Shown here piece by piece: positions 52,215-63,845 of a stretch of DNA of 64,000 nucleotides (its first letter is position 1; the number at the start of each line of letters is the position of its first letter). The notes beneath the pieces were generated by a model, which was not told the DNA's origin, made no database searches, and saw only the letters and a list, made by a program, of their open reading frames with translations. A program made the translations under genes and the position numbers. Source of the stretch: Sphingobacterium lactis (GTDB taxonomy: Bacteria > Bacteroidota > Bacteroidia > Sphingobacteriales > Sphingobacteriaceae); the NCBI RefSeq assembly GCF_011046555.1, contig NZ_CP049246.1:62001-126000 (forward strand), written 5' to 3'.

Positions 52215-53036
52215 TTAAACACCACACCAGGAATTAAAACCACCGTCCACAAATACCGTTTCGCCTGAGACGAAAGCGGAAGCCTCGCTCAAAAGGTAAA
52301 TCAAGGTCCCTTCCAGTTCCGAAGGGTCACCCAATCTACGGTATGGCGTTCCATTAATGAACTTTTGCGCGCGATCGGTATAACTGCCGTCCGTATTGGT
52401 CAATAGGGTTCGGTTCTGTTCTGTCAGGAAAACGCCGGGAGCAATGGCATTGACACGTACCTTATCACCATAACGCAAGGCCAATTCCGTGGACATCCAT
52501 CTCGTAAAACCATCAATCCCATGTTTCGCAACGGTATAACCCAAAACACGTGTCAAAGGTCGTGATGCTGCCAGGGATGAAATATTGATGATGGACCCCG
52601 CCCCTTTCTCAGCGATCACCTCACCGAAGATCATCGTAGGGATCATCGTGCCATATAGATTCAGTTCAATGGCTTTGATGGTATCTTGAATTTTATTATC
52701 AAATATATTCTGGTCATCACCAATGGTTGCACCCGGTATATTGCCACCTACAGCATTCACCAATCCATCAATGGTTCCATAATGCGCCAATACCGCGCCT
52801 CTGGCTGCTTTGACGGACTCTTCATCCATGACATCTGCAACCAGACCAATCGCTTCGGCACCAATTTCCCGTGCCGTTGCTACACGTTCATCAATCTTTT
52901 CCTGATTTCGGCCCAATATGCACAGTTTTGCCCCTGCCTCAGCAATAGCTTTGACAAATGATTTACCAAGGATTCCAGTACCTCCGGTAATAACAATGAC
53001 CTTATCCTGCAGGGAAAACTTCGAAAGAATACTCAT
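52215..53036 (-). CDS. SDR-family oxidoreductase, probable D-mannonate oxidoreductase (fructuronate reductase)
   Basis: 273 residues, short-chain dehydrogenase. The cofactor motif is VIVITGGTGILGKSF near residue 15, the catalytic Ser is in SIINISSLAASRPL, and the Tyr-x3-Lys pair is in LGYTVAKHGIDGF. In the same operon as mannonate dehydratase, it most likely reduces D-fructuronate to D-mannonate, taking the place of the unrelated long-chain UxuB. Substrate is inferred from context. First gene of the minus-strand operon; upstream region holds an AAACGTTT site. Confidence 0.85.
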   Translation of the reverse strand: MSILSKFSLQDKVIVITGGTGILGKSFVKAIAEAGAKLCILGRNQEKIDERVATAREIGAEAIGLVADVMDEESVKAARGAVLAHYGTIDGLVNAVGGNIPGATIGDDQNIFDNKIQDTIKAIELNLYGTMIPTMIFGEVIAEKGAGSIINISSLAASRPLTRVLGYTVAKHGIDGFTRWMSTELALRYGDKVRVNAIAPGVFLTEQNRTLLTNTDGSYTDRAQKFINGTPYRRLGDPSELEGTLIYLLSEASAFVSGETVFVDGGFNSWCGV

Positions 53037-53112
53037 AGTTTAAGTTTGATTAATATTCAATATTAGTGATTTTTCCATAAACCATGGGTAAATCCAGCGA
53101 GTATAATTACTC

Positions 53113-53120
53113 AAACGTTT
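53113..53120. promoter_or_regulatory. Candidate LacI-type operator AAACGTTT between divergent hexuronate operons
   Basis: AAACGTTT is a perfect 8-base palindrome with a central CG, as usual for LacI-family operators, in ACTCAAACGTTTTCGAAG. It lies in the 142-base gap between the SDR gene and kdgK and could control both operons. No regulator gene is in the window. Confidence 0.4.
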
Positions 53121-53178
53121 TCGAAGAATATTCACCGGATTCGTTTTAAAAGCCTTAAATTGGATCAATTATTCACCT

Positions 53179-54171
53179 ATGCCACACGTATTAACATTCG
53201 GAGAAATATTATTGAGACTGCAAGGCAGCAGCGAGCAACTTCTGGCTCCTGGCGCGAACGACCTGAAAATCTATCCGGGCGGTTCGGAAGCCAATGTTGC
53301 TGTGACGCTTGCCAAAATGGGCAATCCGGTATATTATAGCAGCGCATTCCCCAACAACGGTTTGGCCAAAGAATTGATCCATGTCTTGGAAAGTTCTGGG
53401 GTTGACTGCAGCAAGCACATCCAATCGGGTGACCGCATTGGCTTGTATTTCCTGCTTTCCGCAAATGGATTGACAAGTGGGGAAGTGATCTATGATCGGA
53501 AGTATTCCAGTTTCAGTTTGTTAAAAGCTGAAGAACTAGATTTCGACACGCTCTTTGCGGATGTGGATTGGTTGCATTGGTCGGCACTGACACCTGCCCT
53601 ATCGGCAGAAATGGCAGACCTGATGGCCTTGGTACTCCAGGAAGCTAAACAGCGCGACATCACGATTTCCGTAGACCTGAACTACCGGAGTAAGCTTTGG
53701 CAATATGGCAGGACACCGCTGGAGGTGATGCCTGAGCTGGTGCAACACTGCGACGTCATCATGGGCAATATCTGGGCAGCCCACAACATGTTGGGTTCAC
53801 CCATTGAGGAAAACTTGGATAAGCATACGGAAAGAGCACACTATCTGCACCTTTCCCAACAAACGGCGGATTACATCTTCAGCCATTATCCACAAGCGAA
53901 ACATATCGCAAATACCTTCCGTTTCATTGACAATCCGAAGCATAACCTCTTTTATGGGACCTATCATTCCCGAGAGGAACAGGCCATATCCCAACAGTAC
54001 GAGACCCATGAGGTCGTGGACCGAATCGGGAGTGGCGACGCATTTATGGGCGGTTTGATCCATGCCCTGCGCCAGCCATGGGATGCTTCAGCAATTATCG
54101 AATACGCAACGGCAACAGGTTATCAGAAATTATTCGTCGAAGGAGACTTTGGCGACGGTAAAGCATTATAA
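53179..54171 (+). CDS. kdgK: 2-Keto-3-deoxygluconate kinase (PfkB family)
   Basis: 330 residues. PfkB fold: N-terminal VLTFGEILLRLQGSSEQLL, GGSEANVAVTLAKMGNPVY (first signature) and the C-terminal anion hole VVDRIGSGDAFMGGLIHALR with the catalytic Asp. It phosphorylates KDG at C6. The downstream gene starts two bases after its stop; together they finish the hexuronate route. Divergent from the uxuA operon, so both are expected to respond to the same signal. Confidence 0.92.
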   Translation: MPHVLTFGEILLRLQGSSEQLLAPGANDLKIYPGGSEANVAVTLAKMGNPVYYSSAFPNNGLAKELIHVLESSGVDCSKHIQSGDRIGLYFLLSANGLTSGEVIYDRKYSSFSLLKAEELDFDTLFADVDWLHWSALTPALSAEMADLMALVLQEAKQRDITISVDLNYRSKLWQYGRTPLEVMPELVQHCDVIMGNIWAAHNMLGSPIEENLDKHTERAHYLHLSQQTADYIFSHYPQAKHIANTFRFIDNPKHNLFYGTYHSREEQAISQQYETHEVVDRIGSGDAFMGGLIHALRQPWDASAIIEYATATGYQKLFVEGDFGDGKAL

Positions 54172-54173
54172 TC

Positions 54174-54827
54174 ATGAACGAACAACTCCTAGAGAAAATC
54201 TTAAATAATCCGGTCATCCCAGTTTTCTATGATGATGACCTGCAAACCTGTATAGCGATCTTGAAAAGTTGCTACGCCGGCGGTATCCGCGTGTTTGAAT
54301 TTGTCAACCGTGGCCGTGAGGCGAAGGCCAATTTCAAGGCACTATTGGCCTATAAAGAAGAACATTTTCCTGACCTTAGTCTTGGAATTGGCACCATTAT
54401 GAATCCGGAAGATGCAGAACGCTTCATCGATTTGGGAACAGATTTCTTGGTGAGTCCCATTTTCAATGAAAGCATAGCAGCCATTGCGCAGAAAAATAAT
54501 ATCCTTTGGATTCCAGGTTGTATGACACCTTCAGAGATTGCTGCAGCGAACCTTGCGGGTTGTACCTACATTAAATTGTTCCCTGGTGACACCTTGGGGC
54601 CCGGCTTTCTAAAGAGCATCCGTCCGGTATTCCCGAATATCCGATTTATGCCTACCGGGGGCGTGGAATGTGCAGCGGATAATATAAAGACCTGGTTTGA
54701 AGCTGGAGTAAGCTCCGTAGGGTTGGGATCAAAACTGTTCAGCAAGAAAGACGGGCAATATGACCTTGCCCAGATCGAAGACAATTGCAGAAACCTATTG
54801 GCTTGGGCTACAAAAAAAGGAACCTAG
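54174..54827 (+). CDS. kdgA: KDPG aldolase (2-keto-3-deoxy-6-phosphogluconate aldolase)
   Basis: 217 residues, class I aldolase with a TIM barrel. The Schiff-base Lys is in AGCTYIKLFPGDTLGPGF and the Glu near the N-terminus is in IRVFEFVNRGREAKANF (family E-x-T/N-x-R region). It cleaves KDPG to pyruvate and glyceraldehyde-3-phosphate; the protein may also act on 4-hydroxy-2-oxoglutarate. It begins two bases after kdgK. The gene is convergent with the MgtC-family gene, one base between the stops. Confidence 0.93.
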   Translation: MNEQLLEKILNNPVIPVFYDDDLQTCIAILKSCYAGGIRVFEFVNRGREAKANFKALLAYKEEHFPDLSLGIGTIMNPEDAERFIDLGTDFLVSPIFNESIAAIAQKNNILWIPGCMTPSEIAAANLAGCTYIKLFPGDTLGPGFLKSIRPVFPNIRFMPTGGVECAADNIKTWFEAGVSSVGLGSKLFSKKDGQYDLAQIEDNCRNLLAWATKKGT

Positions 54828-54828
54828 C

Positions 54829-55491
54829 TTACAGGCTAAGTTCCTTGATATGTTTGTTGCTGAGCAGCACATGCTCGAACTCACGAATGTTCCGCTTATC
54901 GATCAGCACCTCGATTTCCATCGTTAGGCGACCCTCCTGCAGGGTCTGTTTCTTCATTTTGAATTGTTTCACCAGCGGCTTCAGATCACGGATAATTTCC
55001 TGCCGTGTTTCGATATCTTCTTGATCGACACAGATCGTCGCGATCCGCACAATATTGTGGATTACATATTTATTCAATAACGGACCCGATATGATGATGA
55101 AAAAACACGCCAAAAGGAAAATCCCCGCCGTTAGGTAAATCCCAAAACCAATCGCCATTCCGACTGCTGCCGACATCCAGATGATACTGGCCGTGGTCAG
55201 GCCATTGACGTTCACCCCATCCTTAAAGATAACACCCGCACCCAGAAAACCAATTCCGGAAACCACATACGAAGCAATCCGTGTGGCATCTTCCGAATCA
55301 CCGGCACCGAGTTTCAGGGAAAGCAGGGAGAATAAGGTACTGCCGAGGCAGATGATCGAGATCGTCTTAAATCCTGCAGACTTATCTTTCCATTCCCGCT
55401 CAAAACCCAATACAAAGCCGGCAAGCAACGAAAGGATCGCTTTCACTAAATCATTCCAGTCCCATTCGATCTGATTAAACAGAAAATCCAT
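54829..55491 (-). CDS. MgtC/SapB family membrane protein
   Basis: 220 residues. The N-terminal half has four to five membrane helices with the MgtC signatures LLAGFVLGFEREWKDKSAG, TISIICLGSTLFSLLSL, GIGFLGAGVIFKDG and VNGLTTASIIWMSAAVGMAIG. A cytoplasmic C-terminal domain of about 90 residues follows. MgtC proteins are linked to growth at low magnesium and to control of the F1Fo-ATPase; the exact action here is unknown. The ATG at 55491 is preferred to a TTG at 55500. Confidence 0.92.
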   Translation of the reverse strand: MDFLFNQIEWDWNDLVKAILSLLAGFVLGFEREWKDKSAGFKTISIICLGSTLFSLLSLKLGAGDSEDATRIASYVVSGIGFLGAGVIFKDGVNVNGLTTASIIWMSAAVGMAIGFGIYLTAGIFLLACFFIIISGPLLNKYVIHNIVRIATICVDQEDIETRQEIIRDLKPLVKQFKMKKQTLQEGRLTMEIEVLIDKRNIREFEHVLLSNKHIKELSL

Positions 55492-55573
55492 AGTTACCAA
55501 GTCATTTTATGGTGTAAACAACATTTAGGCTAAAATGTTGACCTTAATAGGCACTAAAATAAGAAATAAAATG

Positions 55574-55608
55574 AAAAAGCCCAGTTTATCAGGGATAAAC
55601 TGGGCTTT
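55574..55608 (-). terminator. Intrinsic terminator of the rpoBC operon
   Basis: AAAGCCCAGTTTAT (55576-55589) and ATAAACTGGGCTTT (55595-55608) form a perfect 14-bp stem with a five-base loop, followed on the minus strand by TTTTTCATTTTATTT (its first Ts overlap the stem end). About 40 bases after the rpoC stop. Confidence 0.9.
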
Positions 55609-55647
55609 ATTTTATCTATTATACAGCTTGTGTGCTGTACGTTAGGA

Positions 55648-58600
55648 CTAGTCTTCTTCTTTCGAAGCCAACAATTGATCGTATTCCTCACGGGAACCTA
55701 CGATAATGTTACTGTACTGACGTAAACCTGTACCGGAAGGAATCAAGTGACCAACAATTACGTTTTCTTTCAAACCTAATAGGTTGTCACGTTTACCCGC
55801 GATAGCCGCTTCGTTCAATACTTTCGTTGTTTCCTGGAAGGAAGCAGCGGAGATGAAGGACTTGGTACCTAGGGATGCTCTTGTAATACCTTGCAACAAC
55901 GGACTTGACGTTGCTGGAATCGCGTCGCGAACCTCCACCAATTTCATATCCTGACGTTTCAAGCTAGAGTTCTCTTCACGAAGCTTACGCATCGTTACGA
56001 TCTGTCCTGGGCGTAAAGTCTTGGAATCACCTGCATCCACGATAACTTTCTTATCGTAAAGGGAGTCATTTTCTTCCATGAAGTCCCATTTGTTAACCGC
56101 TTCTTTTTCTAGGAAACGGGTATCTCCTGGATCCTCGATATTCACTTTCTGCATCATTTGGTGAACGATGGTTTCGAAGTGTTTATCGTTGATTTTTACC
56201 CCTTGTAGACGGTAAACCTCTTGGATACCATTTACAATGTATTCTTGAACCGCTGATGGGCCTTTGATGGAAAGGATATCTCCAGGGGAGATCTGTCCAT
56301 CTGACAATGGCATACCAGCTTTGATAAAGTCATTATCCTGTACCAAGATGTGTTTGGACAATGGCACCAAGTATTTCTTCACTTGGCCGTCACGTGATTC
56401 GATAGAGATCTCACGGTTACCACGTTTCACACCACCTAAAGCAACAACACCGTCGATTTCCGTAACAACTGCAGGGTTGGAAGGATTACGAGCCTCGAAC
56501 AACTCCGTTACACGAGGAAGACCACCCGTAATATCTCGGGTCTTACCTGTAGAACGAGGGATCTTAACCAATACCGCACCTTCTTTCACTTTTTGACCGT
56601 CAGAAACGGAAACGTGAGCTCCTACTGGAATGTTGTATGAACGGATGATCTCGCCTTTGTTATCCAACACTTTGATCATCGGGTTTTTCGTCTTATCACG
56701 AGTCTCGATGATTACCTTCTCTTTGTGTCCGGTTTGCTCATCGGATTCCTCACGGAAAGTTACACCTTCGATGATGGCATCGAATTCCACCTTACCGGCA
56801 AATTCGGAGATGATCACCGCGTTGTATGGATCCCAATCAACTAGTTTAGTACCTTTTTCAACTTTCTCACCTTCTTTAACAAATAGGTTCGAACCGTAAG
56901 GGATGATCTGTTGGTAAAGGACTTTTCTATCCTCGTTAACCACCTTGATCTCACCTGAACGACCCAACACTACTTGGTAAGGACCATCTTCGCCTTCTTT
57001 CTCAACGGTACGAACATTTTCAAATTCGATCTTACCGTCGTATTTCGCGATGATGGAAGATTCTGCAGCGATGTTCGATGCCGTACCACCGACGTGGAAC
57101 GTACGAAGTGTCAACTGCGTACCTGGTTCACCGATGGACTGTGCTGCGATTACACCGACAGCCTCACCCAATTGAACACGCTTACCAGAAGCTAAGTTAC
57201 GTCCGTAACAACAAGCACATACACCGCGCTTCGACTCACATGTCAATACCGAACGGATCTCTAATCCTTCGATACCGGCATTCTCGATTGCCTCAGCAAC
57301 TTCTTCCGTGATATCTTCATTCGCAGCAACGATCAACTCGTTGGTTTCCGGATGAACAACATCATTCAATGGTGTACGACCTAAGATACGGTCATATAAT
57401 GGTTCAACGATATCATCGTTGTCTTTCAATGCAGTAGTATAGATACCACGTAGACCGTTACAATCTTGTTCTACGACGATCATATCCTGCGCAACGTCAT
57501 GTAAACGACGGGTCAAGTAACCCGCATCCGCCGTTTTCAACGCCGTATCCGCAAGACCTTTACGCGCACCGTGGGTAGAGATAAAGTACTCCAATACGGA
57601 CAAACCTTCTTTAAAGTTTGATAAGATCGGGTTTTCGATAATCTCACCACCGGAAGTACCTGATTTCTGAGGCTTCGCCATCAAACCACGCATACCACAT
57701 AACTGACGAATCTGCTCCTTAGAACCACGCGCCCCAGAATCCAACATCATGTAAACAGAGTTGAAACCTTGGTTGTCGTTCGACAGGATATCCATTACGT
57801 GAGACGTCAATCTATTGTTGATACGTGTCCAAATATCGATGATCTGATTGTAACGTTCGTTGTTCGTAATGAAACCCATGTTATAGTTGTTCATTACTTC
57901 TTCAACTTCGTTGGTAGCTTGTTGGATCAAGTCAGCTTTCGCAGCAGGAATGTTCAAATCTTGCAAGTTGAACGATAGACCACCTTTGAATGCTGTCTGG
58001 AATCCTAATTCTTTCATGTCATCCAAGAACTTCGCTGCACGAGCCATACCTGTGTTCTTCACGATCTCACCAATGACATTACGTAGGGATTTCTTGGTCA
58101 ACAATTCATTGATGTAACCTACCTCTTCTGGAACGATTTGGTTGAAGATCACACGACCTACAGTTGTATCAATGATAGCGTCCTTGAATTCGCCTTCTTT
58201 TGTTTTAATCTGGGTCTTCACCTTGATGAATGCGTGAAGATCAACTTTTCCTTCGTTCAAGGCAATGATTACCTCTTCCGGAGAATAGAATGTTGTTCCT
58301 TCACCTTTCATGATGCGGCTATCGTCAGTCTTACGGCCTTTAGTAATGTAGTAAAGACCCAATACCATATCCTGTGATGGTACTGTAACTGGAGAACCGT
58401 TTGCCGGGTTAAGAATGTTGTGTGCTGCCAACATCAAGATTTGGGCTTCCAAAATTGCGGCATTACCTAACGGTAAGTGGACCGCCATCTGGTCACCGTC
58501 GAAATCGGCGTTGAACGCTGTACACACTAATGGGTGCAATTGGATCGCTTTACCTTCCACCAAAGTCGGTTGGAAAGCCTGAATACCCAAACGGTGAAGC

Positions 58601-59925
58601 GTAGGTGCACGGTTTAGCAATACAGGGTGTCCCTTCAATACGTTCTCTAGGATATCCCATACCACAGGATCTTTGCGATCTACGATCTTCTTAGCAGATT
58701 TTACAGTCTTTACGATACCTCTTTCGATCATCTTACGGATGATGAACGGTTTGTAAAGCTCAGCTGCCATATCTTTTGGAAGACCACACTCGTGCAATTT
58801 CAAGTGCGGGCCTACAACAATTACCGAACGAGCGGAGTAGTCAACACGCTTACCCAATAAGTTCTGACGGAAACGACCTTGTTTACCTTTCAAGATGTCG
58901 GAAAGGGATTTCAACGCACGGTTACCTTCAGTTTTCACTGCATTTACCTTACGCGAGTTATCGAATAAGGAGTCAACAGCCTCTTGAAGCATACGTTTCT
59001 CGTTACGCAAGATCACCTCTGGTGCCTTGATCTCGATCAAACGTTTCAAACGGTTGTTACGGATGATCACACGACGGTACAAGTCATTTAAGTCAGACGT
59101 CGCGAAACGACCACCATCCAAAGGCACCAATGGGCGCAACTCTGGTGGAATAATAGGCACGATTTTCACGATCATCCATTCCGGACGGTTTTCGATATGA
59201 TCGTTTGCACCACGGAAAGCCTCAACGACGTGAAGACGTTTCAACGCCTCGTTCTTACGTTGCTGAGAAGTTTCGTTTGCTGCTTGGTGACGAAGATCGT
59301 ATGAAAGTTGGTCTAAGTCTAGACGCTTCAATAGATCTTCCAATGCCTCAGCACCCATTTTCGCAACGAATTTCTGTGGATCTGTATCGTCCAGGAATTG
59401 GTTTTCCTTAGGAAGGGTATCCAAGATATCCAGGTACTCTTCTTCCGTCAAGAAATCCATGTACGATAGACCATCTTCTTCCTTGATACCTGGTTGAATA
59501 ACCACGTAACGTTCGTAGTAGATGATCATATCCAATTTCTTCGTAGGAAGACCTAATAAGTAACCGATTTTATTTGGAAGAGAACGGAAGTACCAAATGT
59601 GTGCCACAGGAACCACCAAGTTGATGTGTCCCATACGCTCACGACGTACTTTCTTCTCCGTAACTTCAACACCACAACGGTCACAAACGATACCCTTATA
59701 ACGGATACGCTTGTATTTACCACAGTGACACTCGTAGTCTTTCACCGGACCGAAGATACGCTCACAGAATAGACCGTCACGCTCTGGTTTATAAGTACGG
59801 TAGTTGATAGTCTCTGGTTTCGTAACTTCACCGCTTGAGCGTTCCAAGATAGTCTCTGGAGATGCTAAGCTGATCGTAATCGATGTAAAGTTACTTTTGA
59901 TTTTATTATCTTTTTTGTAAGACAT
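55648..59925 (-). CDS. rpoC: DNA-directed RNA polymerase subunit beta'
   Basis: 1425 residues. Catalytic subunit with the Mg-binding motif [12 protein letters not shown]. The N-terminal zinc ribbon is in [20 protein letters not shown] and the C-terminal zinc site in [18 protein letters not shown]. Bridge-helix and trigger-loop sequences ([35 protein letters not shown]) are intact. Codon use is that of a highly expressed gene. It is separated from rpoB by 72 bases that hold a perfect 12-bp hairpin. Confidence 0.98.
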   Translation of the reverse strand: MSYKKDNKIKSNFTSITISLASPETILERSSGEVTKPETINYRTYKPERDGLFCERIFGPVKDYECHCGKYKRIRYKGIVCDRCGVEVTEKKVRRERMGHINLVVPVAHIWYFRSLPNKIGYLLGLPTKKLDMIIYYERYVVIQPGIKEEDGLSYMDFLTEEEYLDILDTLPKENQFLDDTDPQKFVAKMGAEALEDLLKRLDLDQLSYDLRHQAANETSQQRKNEALKRLHVVEAFRGANDHIENRPEWMIVKIVPIIPPELRPLVPLDGGRFATSDLNDLYRRVIIRNNRLKRLIEIKAPEVILRNEKRMLQEAVDSLFDNSRKVNAVKTEGNRALKSLSDILKGKQGRFRQNLLGKRVDYSARSVIVVGPHLKLHECGLPKDMAAELYKPFIIRKMIERGIVKTVKSAKKIVDRKDPVVWDILENVLKGHPVLLNRAPTLHRLGIQAFQPTLVEGKAIQLHPLVCTAFNADFDGDQMAVHLPLGNAAILEAQILMLAAHNILNPANGSPVTVPSQDMVLGLYYITKGRKTDDSRIMKGEGTTFYSPEEVIIALNEGKVDLHAFIKVKTQIKTKEGEFKDAIIDTTVGRVIFNQIVPEEVGYINELLTKKSLRNVIGEIVKNTGMARAAKFLDDMKELGFQTAFKGGLSFNLQDLNIPAAKADLIQQATNEVEEVMNNYNMGFITNNERYNQIIDIWTRINNRLTSHVMDILSNDNQGFNSVYMMLDSGARGSKEQIRQLCGMRGLMAKPQKSGTSGGEIIENPILSNFKEGLSVLEYFISTHGARKGLADTALKTADAGYLTRRLHDVAQDMIVVEQDCNGLRGIYTTALKDNDDIVEPLYDRILGRTPLNDVVHPETNELIVAANEDITEEVAEAIENAGIEGLEIRSVLTCESKRGVCACCYGRNLASGKRVQLGEAVGVIAAQSIGEPGTQLTLRTFHVGGTASNIAAESSIIAKYDGKIEFENVRTVEKEGEDGPYQVVLGRSGEIKVVNEDRKVLYQQIIPYGSNLFVKEGEKVEKGTKLVDWDPYNAVIISEFAGKVEFDAIIEGVTFREESDEQTGHKEKVIIETRDKTKNPMIKVLDNKGEIIRSYNIPVGAHVSVSDGQKVKEGAVLVKIPRSTGKTRDITGGLPRVTELFEARNPSNPAVVTEIDGVVALGGVKRGNREISIESRDGQVKKYLVPLSKHILVQDNDFIKAGMPLSDGQISPGDILSIKGPSAVQEYIVNGIQEVYRLQGVKINDKHFETIVHQMMQKVNIEDPGDTRFLEKEAVNKWDFMEENDSLYDKKVIVDAGDSKTLRPGQIVTMRKLREENSSLKRQDMKLVEVRDAIPATSSPLLQGITRASLGTKSFISAASFQETTKVLNEAAIAGKRDNLLGLKENVIVGHLIPSGTGLRQYSNIIVGSREEYDQLLASKEED

Positions 59926-59955
59926 ACTTATTAAAAAGTTAAAGCTGTATGTAAA

Positions 59956-59985
59956 AGCTTAAGAAGGCTTGCACCTTCTTAAGCT
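59956..59985 (-). other. Perfect 12-bp hairpin between rpoB and rpoC (possible attenuator)
   Basis: AGCTTAAGAAGG (59956-59967) and CCTTCTTAAGCT (59974-59985), six-base loop. On the minus strand the stem is followed by TTTTACAT (first T shared with the stem end), a short T-rich tract, 13 bases after the rpoB stop. It has terminator shape although rpoC must be expressed, so partial termination or RNA processing is likely. Confidence 0.75.
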
Positions 59986-59997
59986 CAATTTGCTTGA

Positions 59998-62900
59998 TTA
60001 ATCTAATGTGATATCTAAACCTAAACCGCGAAGCTCATGAACCAATACGTTGAATGATTCCGGAACTGATGGTGTTGGTAGGTTGTTACCTTTTACGATC
60101 GCTTCGTATGTTTTCGCGCGACCCACCACATCATCGGATTTCACTGTCAAGATCTCTTGTAGGATGTTCGATGCACCGAATGCTTCCAATGCCCAAACCT
60201 CCATCTCACCGAAACGCTGACCACCGAACTGTGCCTTACCACCTAATGGCTGTTGAGTAATCAACGAGTAAGGACCAATTGAACGTGCGTGCATTTTGTC
60301 ATCAACCATGTGACCTAATTTCAACATGTAGATTACACCAACCGTTGTCGGTTGATCAAAACGCTCACCCGTTAGACCGTTGTAAAGGTAAGTACGACCA
60401 GATTTTGGTAAGCCTGCTTTCTCTACCCATTCTTCTACCTGATCCATTTCTGCACCATCGAAGATTGGCGTAGCGAACTTAACGCCCAATTTCTGACCAG
60501 CCCATCCAAGAACAGTCTCATAGATCTGTCCAAGGTTCATACGCGAAGGTACCCCTAGTGGGTTCAACACGATATCAACTGGCGTTCCGTCTTCCAAGAA
60601 TGGCATATCTTCATCACGAACGATACGTGCAACGATACCTTTGTTACCGTGACGACCCGCCATCTTATCACCTACTTTCAACTTACGTTTCTTCGCAACA
60701 TAAACTTTCGCCATCTGAACGATACCCGATGGTAACTCATCACCGACAGAGATTGCGAATTTCTCACGCTTGAATGCACCCAACTCCTCATTAACTTTGA
60801 TGTTGTAGTTGTGCAGCGCGATCTTGATCATGTCGTTCTTATCATCATCAGTAGTCCATCCTGTTGGATTTACATTGTTGTAATCCAAGTCAGTCAAGAT
60901 CTTCTGTGTGAATTTCGCTCCTTTAGCTACCAAAAGCTCTTTGTACACGTTGTAGATTCCCTGAGAGGTCTTGCCATTAACAATGGTGAACAACTTCTCA
61001 ACCAAACGGTCTTTAAGGGCTTTGATGTTTCTATCGTGAGCAACTTCTAATTTCTCTAATGCTTTGCGTTCAACTTCTTTCGACATTTTCTTCGCACGTG
61101 AGAACAACTTCGTATCGATAACCACACCTTTAATGGACGGTGGAGTTTTCAATGAAGCATCTTTCACGTCACCCGCTTTGTCACCGAAGATCGCACGCAG
61201 TAGTTTCTCCTCTGGTGAAGGATCTGACTCCCCTTTCGGCGTAATCTTACCAATCAGGATATCACCTTCGCCAACCTCAGCACCGATACGGATAATACCG
61301 TTCTCGTCAAGGTCTTTCGTCGCTTCCTCAGAAACGTTCGGGATATCTGCTGTCAATTCCTCTTCACCACGCTTGGTATCACGAACTTCCAATTCGAACT
61401 CTTCAATATGCAATGAAGTGAACAAATCCTGTGATACAACACGCTCAGAGATTACGATCGCATCCTCAAAGTTGTATCCTTGCCAAGGCATGAATGCTAC
61501 TTTCAGGTTACGGCCCAATGCCAATTCACCATCTTCCGTTGCATAACCCTCACACAATACCTGACCTTTTTCAACGCGTTGGCCTTTCTGAACGATCGGC
61601 TTCAGGTTGATACAGGTATTCTGGTTGGTTTTCTTGAATTTGGTCAATTTATAAACCTTCACATCGTCATCGAAAGAAACCAAACGATCGTTGTCGTTTC
61701 TATCGTAACGGATATGGATTTCCTGTGCATCTACGTATTCCACAACACCAGAACCTTCTGCATTGATCAACGTACGGGAATCCTTCGCTACACGGCCTTC
61801 AAGACCTGTACCGACAACAGGAGCCTGTGGTCTCAACAATGGAACAGCCTGACGTTGCATGTTCGATCCCATCAACGCACGGTTGGCGTCATCATGCTCC
61901 AAGAAAGGAATCAAGGATGCCGCAATCGACGTAATCTGGTTCGGGGAAACGTCCATATAGTCTAATTTCTCAGGCTCGATAATCGGGAAGTCACCCTCGT
62001 ATCTCGCTTTTACTTTCGCATCTAAGAAATTACCTTTATCATCATATAATGCATTCGCTTGCGCGATGGTCTTGTCATCCTCATCCTCAGCAGAAAGGTA
62101 TACAACAGGTTGGTCAACGACAACCTTACCGTCTTCAACGATACGGTATGGAGTTTCGATGAAACCTAAGTTGTTGATCTTCGCATGTACGGACAAAGAG
62201 GAGATCAAACCGATGTTCGGACCCTCTGGTGTCTCAATGGTACACAGACGGCCATAGTGCGTGTAGTGAACGTCACGAACCTCGAAACCGGCACGCTCAC
62301 GGGAAAGACCACCAGGACCTAAAGCTGAAAGACGACGCTTGTGCGTGATCTCCGCCAATGGGTTGGTTTGGTCCATGAACTGTGACAACTGGTTTGTTCC
62401 GAAGAACGAGTTGATAACAGATGACAATGTACGTGCATTGATCAAGTCTGTAGGTGTGAACACCTCGTTGTCACGGATGTTCATACGCTCACGGATGGTA
62501 CGTGCCATACGGGCAAGACCGACACCGAACTGCGCATACAACTGCTCACCCACCGTACGAACACGACGGTTGGATAAGTGGTCGATATCATCCACTTCCG
62601 CTTTGGAGTTGATCAGGTTGATCAAGTATTTCACGATAGCAATGATATCTTCACGCGTTAACACTTTCGTGTCGGAAGGTGTATCCAAGTTCAACTTGCG
62701 GTTGATGCGGTATCTACCCACATCCCCTAAGTCGTAACGTTTGTCGGAGAAGAACAAGCGATCGATGATACCACGAGCAGTTTCCTCATCAGGTGGTTCA
62801 GCGTTACGCAATTGGCGATAGATGTGCTCCACCGCTTCCTTCTCAGAGTTGGATGTATCCTTCTGTAAAGTATTGTATATAATCGAATAGTCCGCATTGT

Positions 62901-63807
62901 TTGCTTCATCTTCTTTCGTTAAGATAATTGACTTAACGCCAGCTTCGATGATCAAATCGATGTGGTCCTCTTCTAAGATTGTTTCACGTTCAAGGATGAT
63001 TTCGTTACGGTCGATGGAAACTACTTCACCAGTATCCTCGTCCACGAAATCCTCTGTCCATTTGTTCAATACCCTAGCCGCTAAACGACGGCCAACGTAT
63101 TTCTTCAATCCAGATTTACTAACTTTTACTTCATCTGCAAGGTCGAATAATTCTAAGATATCCTTATCAGAATCGAAGCCGATTGCACGTAACAAGGTAG
63201 TAACTGGGAATTTTTTCTTACGATCGATGTAAGCATACATGACGTTGTTTACGTCTGTTGCGAACTCGATCCAAGATCCTTTAAAAGGAATAACCCTAGC
63301 AGAATAAAGTTTAGTACCATTTGTATGTCTACTTTGACCGAAGAACACACCAGGGGAACGGTGTAACTGAGATACGATCACACGCTCTGCTCCATTGATT
63401 ACGAAAGTACCTTTTGGAGTCATGTACGGGATTGTTCCTAAATACACATCTTGTACAATGGTTTCGAAATCTTCGTGCTCCTCATCATTACAAGATAACT
63501 TCAATTTTGCCTTTAACGGTACGCTATACGTCAATCCACGTTCGATACATTCTTGGATATCGTAACGCGGCGGATCAATAAAGTAATCCAAAAACTCTAG
63601 CACAAAGATGTTTCTTGAATCAGAAATAGGGAAGTTTTCTGCGAAAACCTTGTAAAGCCCTTCCTGATGGCGATTGTCAGAAGTAGTTTCTAGTTGAAAA
63701 AACTCCTTGAAAGACTCTAATTGCACATCCAGGAAGTCAGGGTAATCAATTACCTTCTTACTGGTCGCAAAATTTATTCTTTCTTTTTGCATAGTATTGT
63801 TTGCCAA
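59998..63807 (-). CDS. rpoB: DNA-directed RNA polymerase subunit beta
   Basis: 1269 residues. The rifampicin-pocket region is visible in [20 protein letters not shown] and [20 protein letters not shown], and the C-terminal clamp region [20 protein letters not shown] and later is normal. The start is uncertain: TTG at 63807 gives [13 protein letters not shown], similar to the start I recall for Pedobacter (MAN-x-T), while the first ATG at 63792 gives MQKERINF. The TTG is used here. It follows rplL by about 165 bases, with a hairpin and a possible pseudoknot in the leader. Confidence 0.97.
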   Translation of the reverse strand: MANNTMQKERINFATSKKVIDYPDFLDVQLESFKEFFQLETTSDNRHQEGLYKVFAENFPISDSRNIFVLEFLDYFIDPPRYDIQECIERGLTYSVPLKAKLKLSCNDEEHEDFETIVQDVYLGTIPYMTPKGTFVINGAERVIVSQLHRSPGVFFGQSRHTNGTKLYSARVIPFKGSWIEFATDVNNVMYAYIDRKKKFPVTTLLRAIGFDSDKDILELFDLADEVKVSKSGLKKYVGRRLAARVLNKWTEDFVDEDTGEVVSIDRNEIILERETILEEDHIDLIIEAGVKSIILTKEDEANNADYSIIYNTLQKDTSNSEKEAVEHIYRQLRNAEPPDEETARGIIDRLFFSDKRYDLGDVGRYRINRKLNLDTPSDTKVLTREDIIAIVKYLINLINSKAEVDDIDHLSNRRVRTVGEQLYAQFGVGLARMARTIRERMNIRDNEVFTPTDLINARTLSSVINSFFGTNQLSQFMDQTNPLAEITHKRRLSALGPGGLSRERAGFEVRDVHYTHYGRLCTIETPEGPNIGLISSLSVHAKINNLGFIETPYRIVEDGKVVVDQPVVYLSAEDEDDKTIAQANALYDDKGNFLDAKVKARYEGDFPIIEPEKLDYMDVSPNQITSIAASLIPFLEHDDANRALMGSNMQRQAVPLLRPQAPVVGTGLEGRVAKDSRTLINAEGSGVVEYVDAQEIHIRYDRNDNDRLVSFDDDVKVYKLTKFKKTNQNTCINLKPIVQKGQRVEKGQVLCEGYATEDGELALGRNLKVAFMPWQGYNFEDAIVISERVVSQDLFTSLHIEEFELEVRDTKRGEEELTADIPNVSEEATKDLDENGIIRIGAEVGEGDILIGKITPKGESDPSPEEKLLRAIFGDKAGDVKDASLKTPPSIKGVVIDTKLFSRAKKMSKEVERKALEKLEVAHDRNIKALKDRLVEKLFTIVNGKTSQGIYNVYKELLVAKGAKFTQKILTDLDYNNVNPTGWTTDDDKNDMIKIALHNYNIKVNEELGAFKREKFAISVGDELPSGIVQMAKVYVAKKRKLKVGDKMAGRHGNKGIVARIVRDEDMPFLEDGTPVDIVLNPLGVPSRMNLGQIYETVLGWAGQKLGVKFATPIFDGAEMDQVEEWVEKAGLPKSGRTYLYNGLTGERFDQPTTVGVIYMLKLGHMVDDKMHARSIGPYSLITQQPLGGKAQFGGQRFGEMEVWALEAFGASNILQEILTVKSDDVVGRAKTYEAIVKGNNLPTPSVPESFNVLVHELRGLGLDITLD

Positions 63808-63845
63808 GGGAATAAGAATTTAGTTTAAAAAAACTGAGCTAACAT

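Noticed and set aside
56264..63232. Many plus-strand open frames inside rpoC and rpoB
   Set aside because: They are antisense shadows of highly biased coding sequence; none shows a recognisable domain or start context.
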